Part shown: piece by piece, positions 17,289 to 26,915 of the stretch
Position numbering within the stretch: the first letter of the stretch is position 1
How the letters are laid out: every line of letters begins with the position of its first letter
NCBI GenBank assembly: GCA_022760355.1
Contig: JALEGB010000141.1
Span: forward strand, 1-62,023
DNA: 62,023 bases
DNA from: Neomegalonema sp.
GTDB lineage: Bacteria; Pseudomonadota; Alphaproteobacteria; Rhodobacterales; Rhodobacteraceae
Direction: 5' to 3'
The notes under the pieces: model-generated
What the model saw: the letters and a program-made list of their open reading frames with translations, nothing else
Database searches by the model: none
What the model was told of the DNA's origin: nothing
Position numbers and translations under genes: made by a program

Positions 17289-18863
17289 ATGGACGCCATC
17301 CTCGAAATGCGCTCGATCACCAAGGAGTTCCCTGGGGTCAAGGCGCTCAATAATGTCAGCATGAAGGTCCGGCGCGGCGAAATCCACGCGCTCTGCGGCG
17401 AAAACGGCGCTGGCAAATCGACCCTAATGAAGATCCTCAGCGGCGTTTATCCGCACGGCGCATTTGATGGCGAAATCATCTACGAAGGGCAGCCCCGCGC
17501 CTATCGCGGCATCGCCGAGACCGAGGCCGACGGCATTATCATCATCCATCAGGAACTGGCGCTCGCGCCCCTGCTCTCCATTGCGGAGAACATCTTCCTG
17601 GGCAATGAATGCGCCTCCCGCGGCATCGTGAACTGGAATGAAACGCGCGAAAGAACAGCAAAACTGTTGGAGCGTGTCGGGCTGAAAGAAAAACCTGATA
17701 CGTTGGTTGACGATCTCGGCCTGGGTAAACAGCAGCTGGTCGAAATCGCCAAGGCGCTGTCCAAAAAAGTAAAGCTTCTGATCCTGGACGAGCCCACCTC
17801 CTCTCTCAATGACGCGGACAGCGACGCGCTGCTGGATCTTCTGGTCGAATTTCGCAGCCAGGGCATCACGTCGATCATGATCTCGCATAAGCTGAACGAG
17901 CTGTCGCGGATCGCCGACACAGTCACGGTTTTGCGCGATGGCGCCGCCGTCGCCACCATGGATTACCGCAGCGGCCGGGTGACGGAGGACGATATTGTCC
18001 GTGAGATGGTCGGCCGCAGTCTGGAGGATCGCTACCCGCCGCGCGCGCCGAAGATCGGCGATACCGCGATGGAGGTGCGAAACTGGAGCGTACGCCATCC
18101 GCTGCACAGCGAGTGGCTCTCGGTCGACAATGTCAGCTTCAATGTCCGCAAAGGCGAAGTCATCGGCGTCGCCGGCCTGATGGGCGCGGGCCGAACGGAG
18201 CTGGCGATGAGCATCTTCGGCGGCTCCTATGGGCGAGACATCAAAGGCGAAGTCTGGATTAACGGCAAGCGCGCCAATGTGTCGACCATTCCCCGGGCGA
18301 TTAAGGCCGGGCTGGCCTATGTCACAGAGGACCGCAAGGGGCTGGGGCTGGTGCTCGACCAATCCATCCGCCGCAACGTGCCGCTGGCGAACCTGGACGC
18401 AATCGCCCAGAACGGGGTTGTCAGCGAAGCGCGCGAGCAGGCGGTCGCCGAGGCTTATCGGGATAAGCTGAGAATTCGCTGTTCGTCCGTTGAGCAGGAA
18501 ACGGTCAATCTTTCCGGCGGCAACCAGCAAAAAGTCGTCTTGTCCAAATGGCTGTTCGCAGACCCTGAGATCCTCATTCTGGACGAACCGACCCGCGGCA
18601 TCGATGTCGGCGCAAAGTACGAGATTTACACGATTATCCGCGATCTGGCCGCCGCGGGCCGAGCGGTTGTCGTCATCTCCTCGGAGATGCCCGAGCTGCT
18701 CGGCGTAACAGACCGCATCTACGTGATGAATGAAGGGCGCTTCGTGGGCGAATTGCCAACCGCAGAGGCGACCCAGGAAAAGATCATGTCCCTGATCGTA
18801 AAGACCAAAGAAGAGCCCCAACACGCAACCTCGTCAGTTCAAATGGAGAGCGCCCATGGCTGA
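17289..18863 (+). CDS. gguA: Sugar ABC transporter ATP-binding protein GguA
   Basis: 524 residues, two fused ABC domains as in MglA/XylG/GguA. First half: Walker [13 protein letters not shown], signature [15 protein letters not shown], Walker [12 protein letters not shown]. Second half: the degenerate P-loop [12 protein letters not shown], signature [14 protein letters not shown], Walker [13 protein letters not shown]. It drives uptake with the permease GguB and the receptor ChvE. Its stop overlaps the gguB start by 8 bases. The 146 bases between chvE and gguA hold no gene. Confidence 0.94.
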   Translation: MDAILEMRSITKEFPGVKALNNVSMKVRRGEIHALCGENGAGKSTLMKILSGVYPHGAFDGEIIYEGQPRAYRGIAETEADGIIIIHQELALAPLLSIAENIFLGNECASRGIVNWNETRERTAKLLERVGLKEKPDTLVDDLGLGKQQLVEIAKALSKKVKLLILDEPTSSLNDADSDALLDLLVEFRSQGITSIMISHKLNELSRIADTVTVLRDGAAVATMDYRSGRVTEDDIVREMVGRSLEDRYPPRAPKIGDTAMEVRNWSVRHPLHSEWLSVDNVSFNVRKGEVIGVAGLMGAGRTELAMSIFGGSYGRDIKGEVWINGKRANVSTIPRAIKAGLAYVTEDRKGLGLVLDQSIRRNVPLANLDAIAQNGVVSEAREQAVAEAYRDKLRIRCSSVEQETVNLSGGNQQKVVLSKWLFADPEILILDEPTRGIDVGAKYEIYTIIRDLAAAGRAVVVISSEMPELLGVTDRIYVMNEGRFVGELPTAEATQEKIMSLIVKTKEEPQHATSSVQMESAHG

Positions 18864-20100
18864 TGCGACCCTCGCCAATGCGGAAGGCGCCGCAGCCCCG
18901 TCCGCCGTCGCCTTCATCAAGAAACACATGCGCGAATACGGCATCCTGGTCGCGTTCCTGGCGATCTTCAGCTTCTTTGCGATCGCGACAGGCGGCGACT
19001 TGCTGCGGCCGTTCAATCTGACGAAAGTGATCGAGCAGCAGAGCTTCATCATCGTCATGTCCGTTGGCATGCTGATGGTGATCGTCTCCGGTCATATCGA
19101 TCTGTCGGTGGGCTCCGTGCTCGGCTTTATCGGCGGTCTGGCCGCGGTGCTCATTTCCAGCGGGCTCGACTACCGGATCACGATCGTCGTTTGCCTCGCC
19201 GCCGGCGCGTTGATCGGCGCGATGCAGGGCTTCTGGATCGCCTATTTCAAGATCCCGTCCTTCATCGTGACCCTTGCCGGCATGCTGGTGTTCAAAGGCC
19301 TGACGCTGGGCATTCTCAGCGGCAGCTCGATCGGTCTGCCGGCTGAGTTTAAGTCTCTGACCACCACTTTCGTGCCGGACCTGTTCGGCGATTTTGGCAA
19401 AACGGTATTGGGTAAAGACGGAATCGGTCTGCACCCCTATTCGCGGTTCAACACCCTGTCCTTGCTTGCCGGCATTGTTTGCGCCGCGTTGATCGCCTTC
19501 TCCGCCGCCTATAGCCGCAAGTTGAAGGCGAAGCGCGGCGTTGTGGATGAGCCATTTTCGCTATTTGTCATCAAGACCAGCTTGATCTGCTTCGCCGTCG
19601 TCGGGTTCGGCTATTTGCTGGCGGGATGGAAGGGCCTTCCAAACATCCTGATCCTGATGGCCCTGGTTGTCGGCGTGTACCATTTCATCACCCAGCATAC
19701 GACGGTTGGTCGGCGGGTTTACGCCGTCGGCGGCAATGAAAAAGCCGCGAAGCTCTCCGGCATCAACAGTGAGCGCCTCACCTTTCTTGTCTTCGCCAAT
19801 ATGGGCTTTCTCGCCGCGCTTGGCGGCCTGATCTACGCCGCGCGTTTCGGCGTCGCGGAGCCGAAAGCCGGCGAAACTTTGGAGCTCGACATCATCGCCG
19901 CGGTCTTTATCGGCGGCGCGTCAATGTCAGGCGGCGTCGGCACCGTCATCGGCGCCGTGATCGGCGCGTTGATCATGGGCGTCATGAATAACGGCATGCT
20001 GCTGCTGGGGGTCGAGATCCAATGGCAGCAAGTGATCAAGGGCGCGCTGCTGCTCGCCGCGGTGATCTTCGACGTGCTGAACAAGAAAAAAGCAACCTAG
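18856..20100 (+). CDS. gguB: Sugar ABC transporter permease GguB
   Basis: 414 residues, BPD_transp_2 family (MglC/XylH/GguB type). Many hydrophobic spans are visible, for example [25 protein letters not shown] and [20 protein letters not shown] (quoted separately). The family block [11 protein letters not shown] and [14 protein letters not shown] are present. A long cytoplasmic insert between spans (about 170-220) fits the XylH-like branch. GGAG precedes the ATG. It forms the inner membrane channel for the sugar. Confidence 0.93.
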   Translation: MADATLANAEGAAAPSAVAFIKKHMREYGILVAFLAIFSFFAIATGGDLLRPFNLTKVIEQQSFIIVMSVGMLMVIVSGHIDLSVGSVLGFIGGLAAVLISSGLDYRITIVVCLAAGALIGAMQGFWIAYFKIPSFIVTLAGMLVFKGLTLGILSGSSIGLPAEFKSLTTTFVPDLFGDFGKTVLGKDGIGLHPYSRFNTLSLLAGIVCAALIAFSAAYSRKLKAKRGVVDEPFSLFVIKTSLICFAVVGFGYLLAGWKGLPNILILMALVVGVYHFITQHTTVGRRVYAVGGNEKAAKLSGINSERLTFLVFANMGFLAALGGLIYAARFGVAEPKAGETLELDIIAAVFIGGASMSGGVGTVIGAVIGALIMGVMNNGMLLLGVEIQWQQVIKGALLLAAVIFDVLNKKKAT

Positions 20101-20109
20101 GAGGCGAGC

Positions 20110-21102
20110 ATGCTGCTATCGCAGATCAAACAAGCCGACGGCCAGATCGCCGTTGTGGCCCGTGATGGCGACGACGCCCGCCAGGTCCGCGATATCGACA
20201 GCGTCTACGCGCTGGCGATGGCGGCGGCGGCGGACGGCGTCGCGCTGGCGGACAAGGCGGCGGCCCTTGGCTTTGGACCAGCCGTCGACTTGGCGCAGGC
20301 CGCCGAAGAAGGACGGCTGCTCCCGCCGATCCACCATCCTGATCCCGCGCATCTGATGGTCGCCGGCACCGGGCTGACGCATCTTGGCTCCGCTTCGGCC
20401 CGCAACTCCATGCACCAAGCTGCGGATGATGCGGAGCTGACGGACTCGATGCGGATGTTCCGCATGGGCGTCGACGGCGGCAAACCGGAGGCGGGCGCCG
20501 TCGGCGTTCAGCCAGAATGGTTCTACAAATCCGACGGCGCCGGCGTGGTGGCGCCAGGCGCGCCGCTGACATCGCCGGCCTTCGCCGATGATGGGGGTGA
20601 GGAGCCTGAAATCGCAGGCGTCTACATCATCGACGCGGATGGCGCGCCGCATCGCGTCGGGTTCGCCCTGGCGAATGAGTTTTCCGACCATGTGATGGAG
20701 AAGCAGAACTATCTGTATCTGGCCCACTCAAAGCTGCGGCAAGCCAGTTTTGGTCCGGAGATCTTGGTGGGCGCATTGCCCGCGGATGTGCGCGGCGTCT
20801 CCCGCATTCATCGTGACGGCGCTGTGATTTTCGAAGGGGAGTTCCTGTCCGGCGAGGCCAACATGTCTCACACCATCGCCAACCTTGAACATCACCATTT
20901 CAAATACGCGCAGTTCCGTCGTCCGGGCGACATTCACGTCCATATGTTCGGCACGGCGACACTGTCTTTCGCCAATGGCGTTCGCACTCAGGCGGGCGAT
21001 ATTTTCGAGATCGAAGCGCCGCAATTTGGCCTACCGCTCCGCAACCCCCTCGCAATCGACCCAGCGCCCGCCAATCGGCCGACGCCAGTTCATGCGCTTT
21101 AG
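20110..21102 (+). CDS. gguC: GguC-family protein (FAH fold)
   Basis: 330 residues, matching GguC/AraD1, a fumarylacetoacetate-hydrolase-fold protein encoded after gguAB. Motifs seen: HLMVAGTGLTHLGSA, GVQPEWFYKSDG (metal-site region), GVYIIDADG, FALANEFSDHV. The family's biochemical role is poorly settled. The fold and the arabinose/galactose context suggest acting on a 2-keto-3-deoxy acid or lactone-derived intermediate. AGGAGG precedes the ATG. Its TAG stop is the first edge of the palindromic element that follows. Confidence 0.88.
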   Translation: MLLSQIKQADGQIAVVARDGDDARQVRDIDSVYALAMAAAADGVALADKAAALGFGPAVDLAQAAEEGRLLPPIHHPDPAHLMVAGTGLTHLGSASARNSMHQAADDAELTDSMRMFRMGVDGGKPEAGAVGVQPEWFYKSDGAGVVAPGAPLTSPAFADDGGEEPEIAGVYIIDADGAPHRVGFALANEFSDHVMEKQNYLYLAHSKLRQASFGPEILVGALPADVRGVSRIHRDGAVIFEGEFLSGEANMSHTIANLEHHHFKYAQFRRPGDIHVHMFGTATLSFANGVRTQAGDIFEIEAPQFGLPLRNPLAIDPAPANRPTPVHAL

Positions 21103-21365
21103 GGTGCGAACTCATAAATCTGGCCGTCGCCAGCCCGTCAAACGCGCTTTTGGGGCAGGAAGCGGCGCGAAAGCGGTGTGGTTCCACCGGCGAGCGTCGC
21201 TGACGCACCCCGCAAGCGCGTTTGACGGGCCCGAAGGGCGTTCCGCAGGCGGCTTTTGGCTTGGTTCAGCTCCTTGGCGCAGGGGGCCACCCTGCTCTGC
21301 AGTCGCTTCTCAGCCAAAAGCCGTCTGCCGAACGCTGGCTCGGCCAGATTTATGAGTTCGCACCC
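21102..21365. repeat. 264-bp palindromic element with two internal stem arms
   Basis: Ends are perfect 25-bp inverted repeats, 21102-21126 and 21341-21365 (core CTCATAAATCTGGCC). Inside are two further long dyads: 21133-21149 with 21214-21230 (17 bp, perfect) and 21238-21261 with 21312-21335 (22 of 24). Folded, this gives a closing stem with two arms, like a three-way junction. It fills the whole gap between gguC and the dehydratase gene. No protein-coding content is convincing. A short relative sits at 44873-44923. It could be a MITE-like repeat, a structured RNA or a processing/terminator element. Confidence 0.9.
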
Positions 21366-21381
21366 AAAGGCGGAGGAAGAG

Positions 21382-23124
21382 ATGGCGTTTACACCTAAAC
21401 CCTGGCCGCGCAAGCTGCGCTCCCATGAATGGTATGGCGGCGACAGCCGGGACAATATCTACCATCGCTCCTGGATGAAAAATCAGGGGCTGCCCGCAGA
21501 TCTGTTTGATGGCCGCCCGGTGATCGGCATCTGCAACACCTGGTCGGAACTGACCCCTTGCAACGCCCATCTGCGGGATCTGGCGGAGCGCGTGAAGCAC
21601 GGGATTTACGAGGCCGGCGGCCTGCCCGTGGAGTTTCCGGTCTTCTCAAACGGTGAGAGCTCGCTCCGCCCGACAGCGATGATGTACCGTAATCTGGCCG
21701 CGATGGATGTTGAGGAGGCGCTTCGCGCAAATCCGGTTGACGGCGTCGTTCTGATGGTTGGCTGCGATAAGACCACGCCAGCCTTGCTGATGGGCGCCTG
21801 CAGCGTTGATATTCCCGCCATCGTCGTCAGCGGGGGCCCGATGTTGAATGGCTGGTTCCGCGGCGAACGGGTCGGATCCGGCACGCACCTGTGGAAAATG
21901 TCCGAAGCCGTCAAAGCCGGCGAGATGACGCGTGCGGACTTCCTGGAGGCTGAGGCGGCGATGAGCCGCTCGCCCGGCAGCTGCAACACCATGGGCACCG
22001 CCTCCACCATGGCCTCCATGGCCGAGGCGCTGGGCATGGCGTTGTCCGGCAATGCGGCCATTCCCGCCGTCGACAGCCGCCGCCGCATGATGGCGCAGCT
22101 GACGGGGCGCCGAGCCGTGCAGATGGTGAAGGATGATCTGAAACCCTCGGACGTGCTGACCCGCGACGCTTTCGAGAACGCCATCCGCACCAACGGGGCG
22201 ATCGGCGGCTCCACCAACGCCGTGATCCATCTGCTCGCCATCGCGGGCCGGATTGGCGTGGACCTGACCCTGGATGACTGGGACCGGCTCGGCCGCGACG
22301 TGCCGACGATCGTCAATTTGATGCCGTCTGGCGAGTATCTGATGGAGGAGTTCTTCTACGCGGGCGGCCTGCCCGTCGTGATAAAGCGCCTCGGCGAGGC
22401 CGGAATGCTGCATCGCGACGCGCTGACCGTTTCAGGTGAAACAGCGTGGGAGCAGGTGAAAGACGTCAAGAATTGGAATGAGGACGTCATTCGCCCGGTG
22501 GAGCGCGCCCTGACCGCTCAAGGCGGCATCGCGGTGGTAAAGGGCAACCTCGCGCCGAACGGCGCGGTGCTCAAGCCCTCCGCCGCCAGCCCGCATTTGA
22601 TGCGCCATCGCGGCCGGGCGGTCGTGTTCGAAGATATTGACGATTACAAAGCCAAGATCGGCGATGAGACCCTCGATATCGACGAAACCTGCATCATGGT
22701 CCTGAAAAATTGCGGCCCAAAAGGCTATCCCGGCATGGCCGAGGTCGGTAATATGGGGCTCCCTCCCAAGGTGTTGCGCAAGGGGATTACGGACATGATC
22801 CGCATCTCCGACGCCCGGATGTCCGGCACCGCCTATGGGACGGTTGTGCTGCACGCCACCCCAGAGGCGGCGCAGGGCGGACCGCTGGCGATTGTGCAAA
22901 ATGGCGACATGATTGAGCTGGATGTGCCGAACCGCCGACTGCATCTCGACCTTCCCGATGCGGAGATTGAGCAGCGGCTCGCCGCTTGGTCGTCGCCGAT
23001 TGAGACGCCAAAGGGCGGATATGCGCGCTTGTTCCATGAGCATGTGCAAGGCGCGGACACGGGCGCGGATTTTGACTTTCTCATTGGTGGACGAGGCAAG
23101 GAGGTTCCCCGTGACAGCCACTGA
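21382..23124 (+). CDS. IlvD/Edd-family sugar-acid dehydratase, probably L-arabonate/D-galactonate type
   Basis: 580 residues from the ATG at 21382 (GGAGG upstream); an in-frame ATG at 21256 falls inside the palindrome and is rejected. Iron-sulfur cysteines are at C60 (LTPCN), C128 (VGCDKTTP) and C201 (SCNTMGTAST), in the spacing known for L-arabonate dehydratase. The catalytic Ser region reads SDARMSGTAYG. It should dehydrate an aldonic acid to a 2-keto-3-deoxy acid. Neighbouring dehydrogenase, transporter and DgoK/DgoA indicate L-arabonate and/or D-galactonate. Overlaps the next gene by 14 bases. Confidence 0.9.
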   Translation: MAFTPKPWPRKLRSHEWYGGDSRDNIYHRSWMKNQGLPADLFDGRPVIGICNTWSELTPCNAHLRDLAERVKHGIYEAGGLPVEFPVFSNGESSLRPTAMMYRNLAAMDVEEALRANPVDGVVLMVGCDKTTPALLMGACSVDIPAIVVSGGPMLNGWFRGERVGSGTHLWKMSEAVKAGEMTRADFLEAEAAMSRSPGSCNTMGTASTMASMAEALGMALSGNAAIPAVDSRRRMMAQLTGRRAVQMVKDDLKPSDVLTRDAFENAIRTNGAIGGSTNAVIHLLAIAGRIGVDLTLDDWDRLGRDVPTIVNLMPSGEYLMEEFFYAGGLPVVIKRLGEAGMLHRDALTVSGETAWEQVKDVKNWNEDVIRPVERALTAQGGIAVVKGNLAPNGAVLKPSAASPHLMRHRGRAVVFEDIDDYKAKIGDETLDIDETCIMVLKNCGPKGYPGMAEVGNMGLPPKVLRKGITDMIRISDARMSGTAYGTVVLHATPEAAQGGPLAIVQNGDMIELDVPNRRLHLDLPDAEIEQRLAAWSSPIETPKGGYARLFHEHVQGADTGADFDFLIGGRGKEVPRDSH

Positions 23125-24067
23125 GGCCGGCGCCCCGCGCCCAATCGCCATTGTCGGCTACGGGAAGATCGCCGCCGACCAGCATAAGCCGTCGATCGAC
23201 GACTCGCCGCGTTTTCGTCTGGCCGCAATCGTCAGCCGCAACGCCGCGCTCGCCGACACGCCAAGCTATCGGAGCCTGAGCGAGATGCTGAGCGCAGCGC
23301 CGGAAATCACCGCTGTCGCCCTCTGCGCCCCGCCGCAGGTGCGTTTTGCTATGGCGCAAGAGGCGATCCAGGCCGGGCGGCATGTGTTTCTGGAGAAACC
23401 GCCAGGCGCCACCCTCTCCGAGGTTGAGACCCTCCGTCAGCGCGCGGCCGAAAATAACGTTGTTCTGTTCGCCAGCTGGCATTCCCGCTACGCCGCCGGC
23501 GTCGCCCCGGCCAAAAGCTGGCTCGCCGCTCAACAAGTGCGCGAGGCGCGGATCACATGGCGGGAGGATGTCCGCGTTTGGCATCCGGGGCAGGAATGGA
23601 TCTGGGCGGCCGGCGGTTTTGGCGTGTTTGACCCGGGGATCAACGCTCTTTCAATCCTGACTGAAATTCTGCCGGCGCCGGCGCATTTGACCCGGGCGGA
23701 GTTGGAGTTCCCCGAAAACCGTGACGCGCCCATCGCCGCCCGCCTGGCGTTTGACGGCGCGGATGGCGCGGCGATTACCGCTGATTTCGATTTTCGCCAG
23801 GAAGGCCCGCAAACCTGGGACATCGAAGTGCGTACGGATCAGGGCGTGCTGACGCTGAAAGAAGGCGGCGCGAAGCTGTTTATCGACGGGGTTGAGCGGC
23901 AGGATTCCGAGACGTTGGCGTCGGAATACGCCAGCCTCTACGCCCGCTTCGCCCAACTGCTGGACGAAGGCCGCAGCGATGTCGACCTTGCGCCGCTGCG
24001 CCATGTGGCGGACGCGTTTATGCTCGGCCGCCGCATCCAAACCGACGCGTTTTACGACGAACGGTGA
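23111..24067 (+). CDS. D-galactose/L-arabinose 1-dehydrogenase, Gfo/Idh/MocA family
   Basis: 318 residues from the GTG at 23111, which has AAGGAGG six bases upstream and overlaps the dehydratase stop. N-terminal Rossmann fold: AIVGYGKIAADQHKPSI. The conserved Lys of the family lies in HVFLEKPPGATL, and ASWHSRYA and WREDVRVWHPGQEW are typical of D-galactose 1-dehydrogenase. It oxidises the sugar to its lactone with NAD(P)+, first step of the non-phosphorylative route. No lactonase gene is seen near by; the lactone may open spontaneously or elsewhere. Confidence 0.88.
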   Translation: MTATEAGAPRPIAIVGYGKIAADQHKPSIDDSPRFRLAAIVSRNAALADTPSYRSLSEMLSAAPEITAVALCAPPQVRFAMAQEAIQAGRHVFLEKPPGATLSEVETLRQRAAENNVVLFASWHSRYAAGVAPAKSWLAAQQVREARITWREDVRVWHPGQEWIWAAGGFGVFDPGINALSILTEILPAPAHLTRAELEFPENRDAPIAARLAFDGADGAAITADFDFRQEGPQTWDIEVRTDQGVLTLKEGGAKLFIDGVERQDSETLASEYASLYARFAQLLDEGRSDVDLAPLRHVADAFMLGRRIQTDAFYDER

Positions 24068-24279
24068 GAAGGACGCGCCCGACGCATGCATGAGCGCTCG
24101 GATCCGCGCCCTTGCGCCGAACCGGGCGTCTGGACGGCCGGCTGCGCAAGGGCGGATCATGCGGATCGCGGCAAAAGGCGGCCCAAAGCGCGTCCCCTGG
24201 CCAGCGGAGCTACTGGCGGCGCGCGCAAGGGCGCGCTATAGCGGCCTCAACATATACGCCACCAATGAAGAGGCCCGCC

Positions 24280-25698
24280 ATGTTCTGGACGCGCAAGCAG
24301 GACAAACCCGAAAAAACCCGCACTGAGACCGACAGCTTCGGCCCGCTCGAGGTGCCGGCGGACAAATATTGGGGCGCGCAAACTCAGCGTTCGATCCTGA
24401 ACTTTCCAATCGGATGGGAAAAGCAGCCGGTCGCCCTGGTTCGCGCGCTCGGGGTGATTAAGGCGGCCTGCGCCAAGGTGAACAAAGATCTCGACAATCT
24501 CGAGCCCAAAATCGCCGACGCCATCATCGCCGCTGGCAAAGAGGTCTATGAAGGCAAGCTGGACGACCACTTTCCGCTGGTTGTTTGGCAGACCGGCTCC
24601 GGCACCCAGTCGAACATGAACGCCAACGAAGTCATCGCCAACCGGGCGATTGAAATATTGGGCGGCGTGATCGGCTCGAAGGATCCGGTTCATCCGAACG
24701 ATCATGTGAACCGGTCGCAAAGCTCGAACGACACCTTCCCGACCGCGATGCACATCTCATCGGCAATCACCGCGCAGGAAGTATTGCTGCCGAAGCTCGA
24801 CCATCTGCGCGGCGCGCTGGCGGATAAAGCCGAAGCGTTCAAAGACGTCGTCAAGATCGGCCGCACCCACACTCAAGATGCGACCCCGCTGACGCTGGGT
24901 CAGGAATTCTCGGGCTACGAAACCCAAGTCCGCAACGGCATGGCGCGCGTCCGCGCAGCGCTCGAGGCGTTGTACCCGCTGGCGCAAGGCGGCACCGCCG
25001 TCGGCACCGGTCTGAACACGAAGCCGGCCTTTGCAGAAAAGGTCGCTGCGGAGATCGCGGAGATCACCGGCCTGCCGTTTGAAACGGCGGAGAACAAGTT
25101 TGAGGCGTTGGCCGCCCATGATGCGATTGTGGAGATGTCGGGTGCGCTGAAAACGGTCGCGGCGTCCCTATTCAAGATCGCGAACGACATCCGCTTCCTC
25201 GGCTCCGGCCCGCGTTGCGGCCTGGGCGAGCTGGTGCTGCCTGAGAATGAGCCAGGATCGTCGATCATGCCGGGCAAGGTCAACCCGACCCAGGCCGAAG
25301 CGCTTACCCAGGTCTGCGCCCATGTCATGGGCAATGATGCGGCGATCGGCTTCGCCGGCAGCCAGGGGCATTTTGAGCTGAACGTCTACAAGCCGATGAT
25401 GGTCTACAACCTTCTGCAATCGATGCAGCTGCTGTCCGATGCGGCCACCGCGTTCACGGACAATTGCGTCATGGGGCTGGAGGCGAACACCACCCGGATT
25501 GACGAGCTGCTGCATAAGAGCCTGATGCTGGTCACCGCGCTGGCGCCGGAGATCGGCTATGACAACGCCACGACGGTTGCGAAGACCGCTCACAAGAACG
25601 GCACGACCCTGCGCGAAGAGGCGGTAAATCTCGGCTTCGTCACCGCCGAGCGGTTTGACGAAGTCGTTCGGCCGGAGCTGATGCTCGGCCCGAAATAA
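24280..25698 (+). CDS. fumC: Class II fumarate hydratase
   Basis: 472 residues from [14 protein letters not shown] lies six bases upstream. Signature [11 protein letters not shown] is present, with [14 protein letters not shown] and [20 protein letters not shown], as in FumC. It hydrates fumarate to malate in the TCA cycle without an iron-sulfur cluster. The 212 bases before it contain no gene I can support. It converges with the nsrR-like gene across a hairpin. Confidence 0.96.
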   Translation: MFWTRKQDKPEKTRTETDSFGPLEVPADKYWGAQTQRSILNFPIGWEKQPVALVRALGVIKAACAKVNKDLDNLEPKIADAIIAAGKEVYEGKLDDHFPLVVWQTGSGTQSNMNANEVIANRAIEILGGVIGSKDPVHPNDHVNRSQSSNDTFPTAMHISSAITAQEVLLPKLDHLRGALADKAEAFKDVVKIGRTHTQDATPLTLGQEFSGYETQVRNGMARVRAALEALYPLAQGGTAVGTGLNTKPAFAEKVAAEIAEITGLPFETAENKFEALAAHDAIVEMSGALKTVAASLFKIANDIRFLGSGPRCGLGELVLPENEPGSSIMPGKVNPTQAEALTQVCAHVMGNDAAIGFAGSQGHFELNVYKPMMVYNLLQSMQLLSDAATAFTDNCVMGLEANTTRIDELLHKSLMLVTALAPEIGYDNATTVAKTAHKNGTTLREEAVNLGFVTAERFDEVVRPELMLGPK

Positions 25699-25735
25699 GC
25701 GACGCGCGGCCGGCGGCGCATGATCAGTTGCAGTT

Positions 25736-25757
25736 CGGGTCGAGCCTCCTCGACCCG
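25736..25757. terminator. Hairpin between convergent fumC and nsrR-like genes
   Basis: CGGGTCGAG (25736-25744) pairs with CTCGACCCG (25749-25757), 9 bp with a 4-base loop. A wider GC-rich dyad encloses it. There is no T-run, so termination may need Rho. Confidence 0.55.
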
Positions 25758-25797
25758 TGCTCATCGGGCGCCGCCCGCCACAACAGGACGAACGCCC

Positions 25798-26244
25798 TCA
25801 AGGCGCGTCAGGAAGTTCGAGCGCGAGCGCCTGCGCCAACGCGCTCCGACGGGCGAGAATATCGGCAAGCGTATATTGGTCGAAAACCGTCAGAAACGCC
25901 TCCATCGCCTCGCGGAACATGCGGCGGGCGGCGCAGGCCGGTGTTATGACGCACGCGCCCTCGGCCCCGAAACACTCGACCAGCGACCGCCGCTCCTCAA
26001 TCTTGCGCAGCACGTCGCCCAAATTGATGTCCTCCGGCGCCCGCGCCAGCCGTAGCCCGCCAGAACGCCCGCGCGTCGTTTCCAAAAAACCGTGCTGCGC
26101 CAAACGCCAGACGACTTTGGTCAGATGGCTTTGGGAGATCTGGTAGCGCTCGGCGATGTCTTTGATGCGCACAGACTGATCTCCGGCCAGCCCGGCGTAA
26201 GTCAGCACGCGAAGCGCGTAGTCGCTGTAGGCTGTTACGCGCAT
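25798..26244 (-). CDS. nsrR: Rrf2-family regulator, NsrR-like
   Basis: 148 residues. N-terminal HTH of the Rrf2 type (TAYSDYALRVLTYAGL, YQISQSHLTKVVWRLAQ, TTRGRSGGLRLAR). Three cysteines at C91, C98 and C104 (CFGAEGAC, ITPAC) can hold an iron-sulfur cluster, in the region used by NsrR. By family it would repress target genes until nitric oxide damages the cluster. The ATG is four bases after the stop of a tiny membrane protein gene, so it is the last gene of a three-gene unit. IscR or RirA identity is less likely given the Cys pattern and sequence. Confidence 0.85.
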   Translation of the reverse strand: MRVTAYSDYALRVLTYAGLAGDQSVRIKDIAERYQISQSHLTKVVWRLAQHGFLETTRGRSGGLRLARAPEDINLGDVLRKIEERRSLVECFGAEGACVITPACAARRMFREAMEAFLTVFDQYTLADILARRSALAQALALELPDAP

Positions 26245-26248
26245 CGGA

Positions 26249-26350
26249 TCAGAACGTCCATTTGAGGATCAACCAGATCCAGAGCGGCGCAGGCGCCGCC
26301 ACCCAGACAAGCGCGAAGGCCAGCAGCTGATACAGGCGTGTTGTACTCAT
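26249..26350 (-). CDS. 33-residue membrane protein
   Basis: Short frame MSTTRLYQLLAFALVWVAA followed by PAPLWIWLILKWTF. One membrane span with a Trp-rich end. AAAGGAG lies seven bases before the ATG, and the stop is four bases before the nsrR-like start, so it sits neatly in the operon. I recognise no family. Small membrane subunits of this kind often belong to respiratory oxidases or NO-handling complexes, but that is only inference from the neighbour. Confidence 0.65.
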   Translation of the reverse strand: MSTTRLYQLLAFALVWVAAPAPLWIWLILKWTF

Positions 26351-26390
26351 CGTTCGCTCCTTTGAAGCTCCGTCGCAAGTTGGGCAGACT

Positions 26391-26609
26391 TCAGACCAAA
26401 TCCGCCATTACTGCGGCGGTGTAGGCGAATAGAAAACCGTAGCCGAGGACAAAAGCGACCTGGGCTGAGCGGATCAGCGTCCTGGCGACGGGATCAGAGG
26501 TTTTGATCGCGAAGATTGGTCCGTTCGCGCCGCCCCCGGCCAGCATGGCGAAAAATGCGACGAAGCACAGGAGAGTCGCGCCTTCGGCGATCAGGACGAT
26601 GTAGGGCAT
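26391..26609 (-). CDS. 72-residue membrane protein
   Basis: Two predicted spans: YIVLIAEGATLLCFVAFFAML and VAFVLGYGFLFAYTAAVMADL. GGAG precedes the ATG. First gene of the unit with the 33-residue protein and the NsrR-like regulator, 40 bases ahead of the former. Family not recognised. An NO-response or respiratory accessory role is suggested by context only. Confidence 0.65.
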   Translation of the reverse strand: MPYIVLIAEGATLLCFVAFFAMLAGGGANGPIFAIKTSDPVARTLIRSAQVAFVLGYGFLFAYTAAVMADLV

Positions 26610-26626
26610 TTCGCTTGCTCCAATTA

Positions 26627-26643
26627 ATTCATATCAAATGAAT
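26627..26643. promoter_or_regulatory. AT-rich dyad upstream of the small membrane protein-nsrR unit
   Basis: ATTCAT (26627-26632) and ATGAAT (26638-26643) form an inverted repeat with a 5-base spacer, 18 bases upstream of the 72-residue gene. Rrf2/NsrR sites are AT-rich dyads, so autoregulation is plausible, but the match to the published NsrR consensus is only partial. Confidence 0.45.
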
Positions 26644-26915
26644 ATATAAGAGGCGCACGAATGTCAAGCGGGGACCGATTCGCGCGAGCGCCGATACTCC
26701 GTATGCCCGCCTCTCGTCATCATCGCAAAAGCCCCGACACCCGTTGATATGCAATGCATTGATAAAAAACATCTTTCCCAACGAACCCGCTTGGAACGGC
26801 GAATTCTCCCCCCACTCCGATAATAGATATTGAACATAACTATTTCCTCCAATATGCTGTCCGCAGACGCCCAAAAGCGGCGTCGCGATAATGATTGCCT
26901 ATCAGGGAGATCAGA

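Noticed and set aside
17424-18824. Open frame of 466 codons on the minus strand opposite gguA
   Set aside because: gguA on the other strand has complete ABC motifs; the antisense product is His/Asp/Arg-rich and looks random.
21133-21230. CRISPR-like or phage attachment repeat inside the palindromic element
   Set aside because: There is a single dyad and no regular direct repeats with spacers; no cas or integrase gene is in the window.
21256-21381. N-terminal extension of the sugar-acid dehydratase through the palindromic element
   Set aside because: The extension lies inside the inverted repeat, while a good ribosome site directly precedes the ATG at 21382, which gives the normal family length.
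26249-26350. CydX-type cytochrome bd subunit
   Set aside because: Length and single span are similar, but the sequence lacks the CydX pattern and no cydAB is near.
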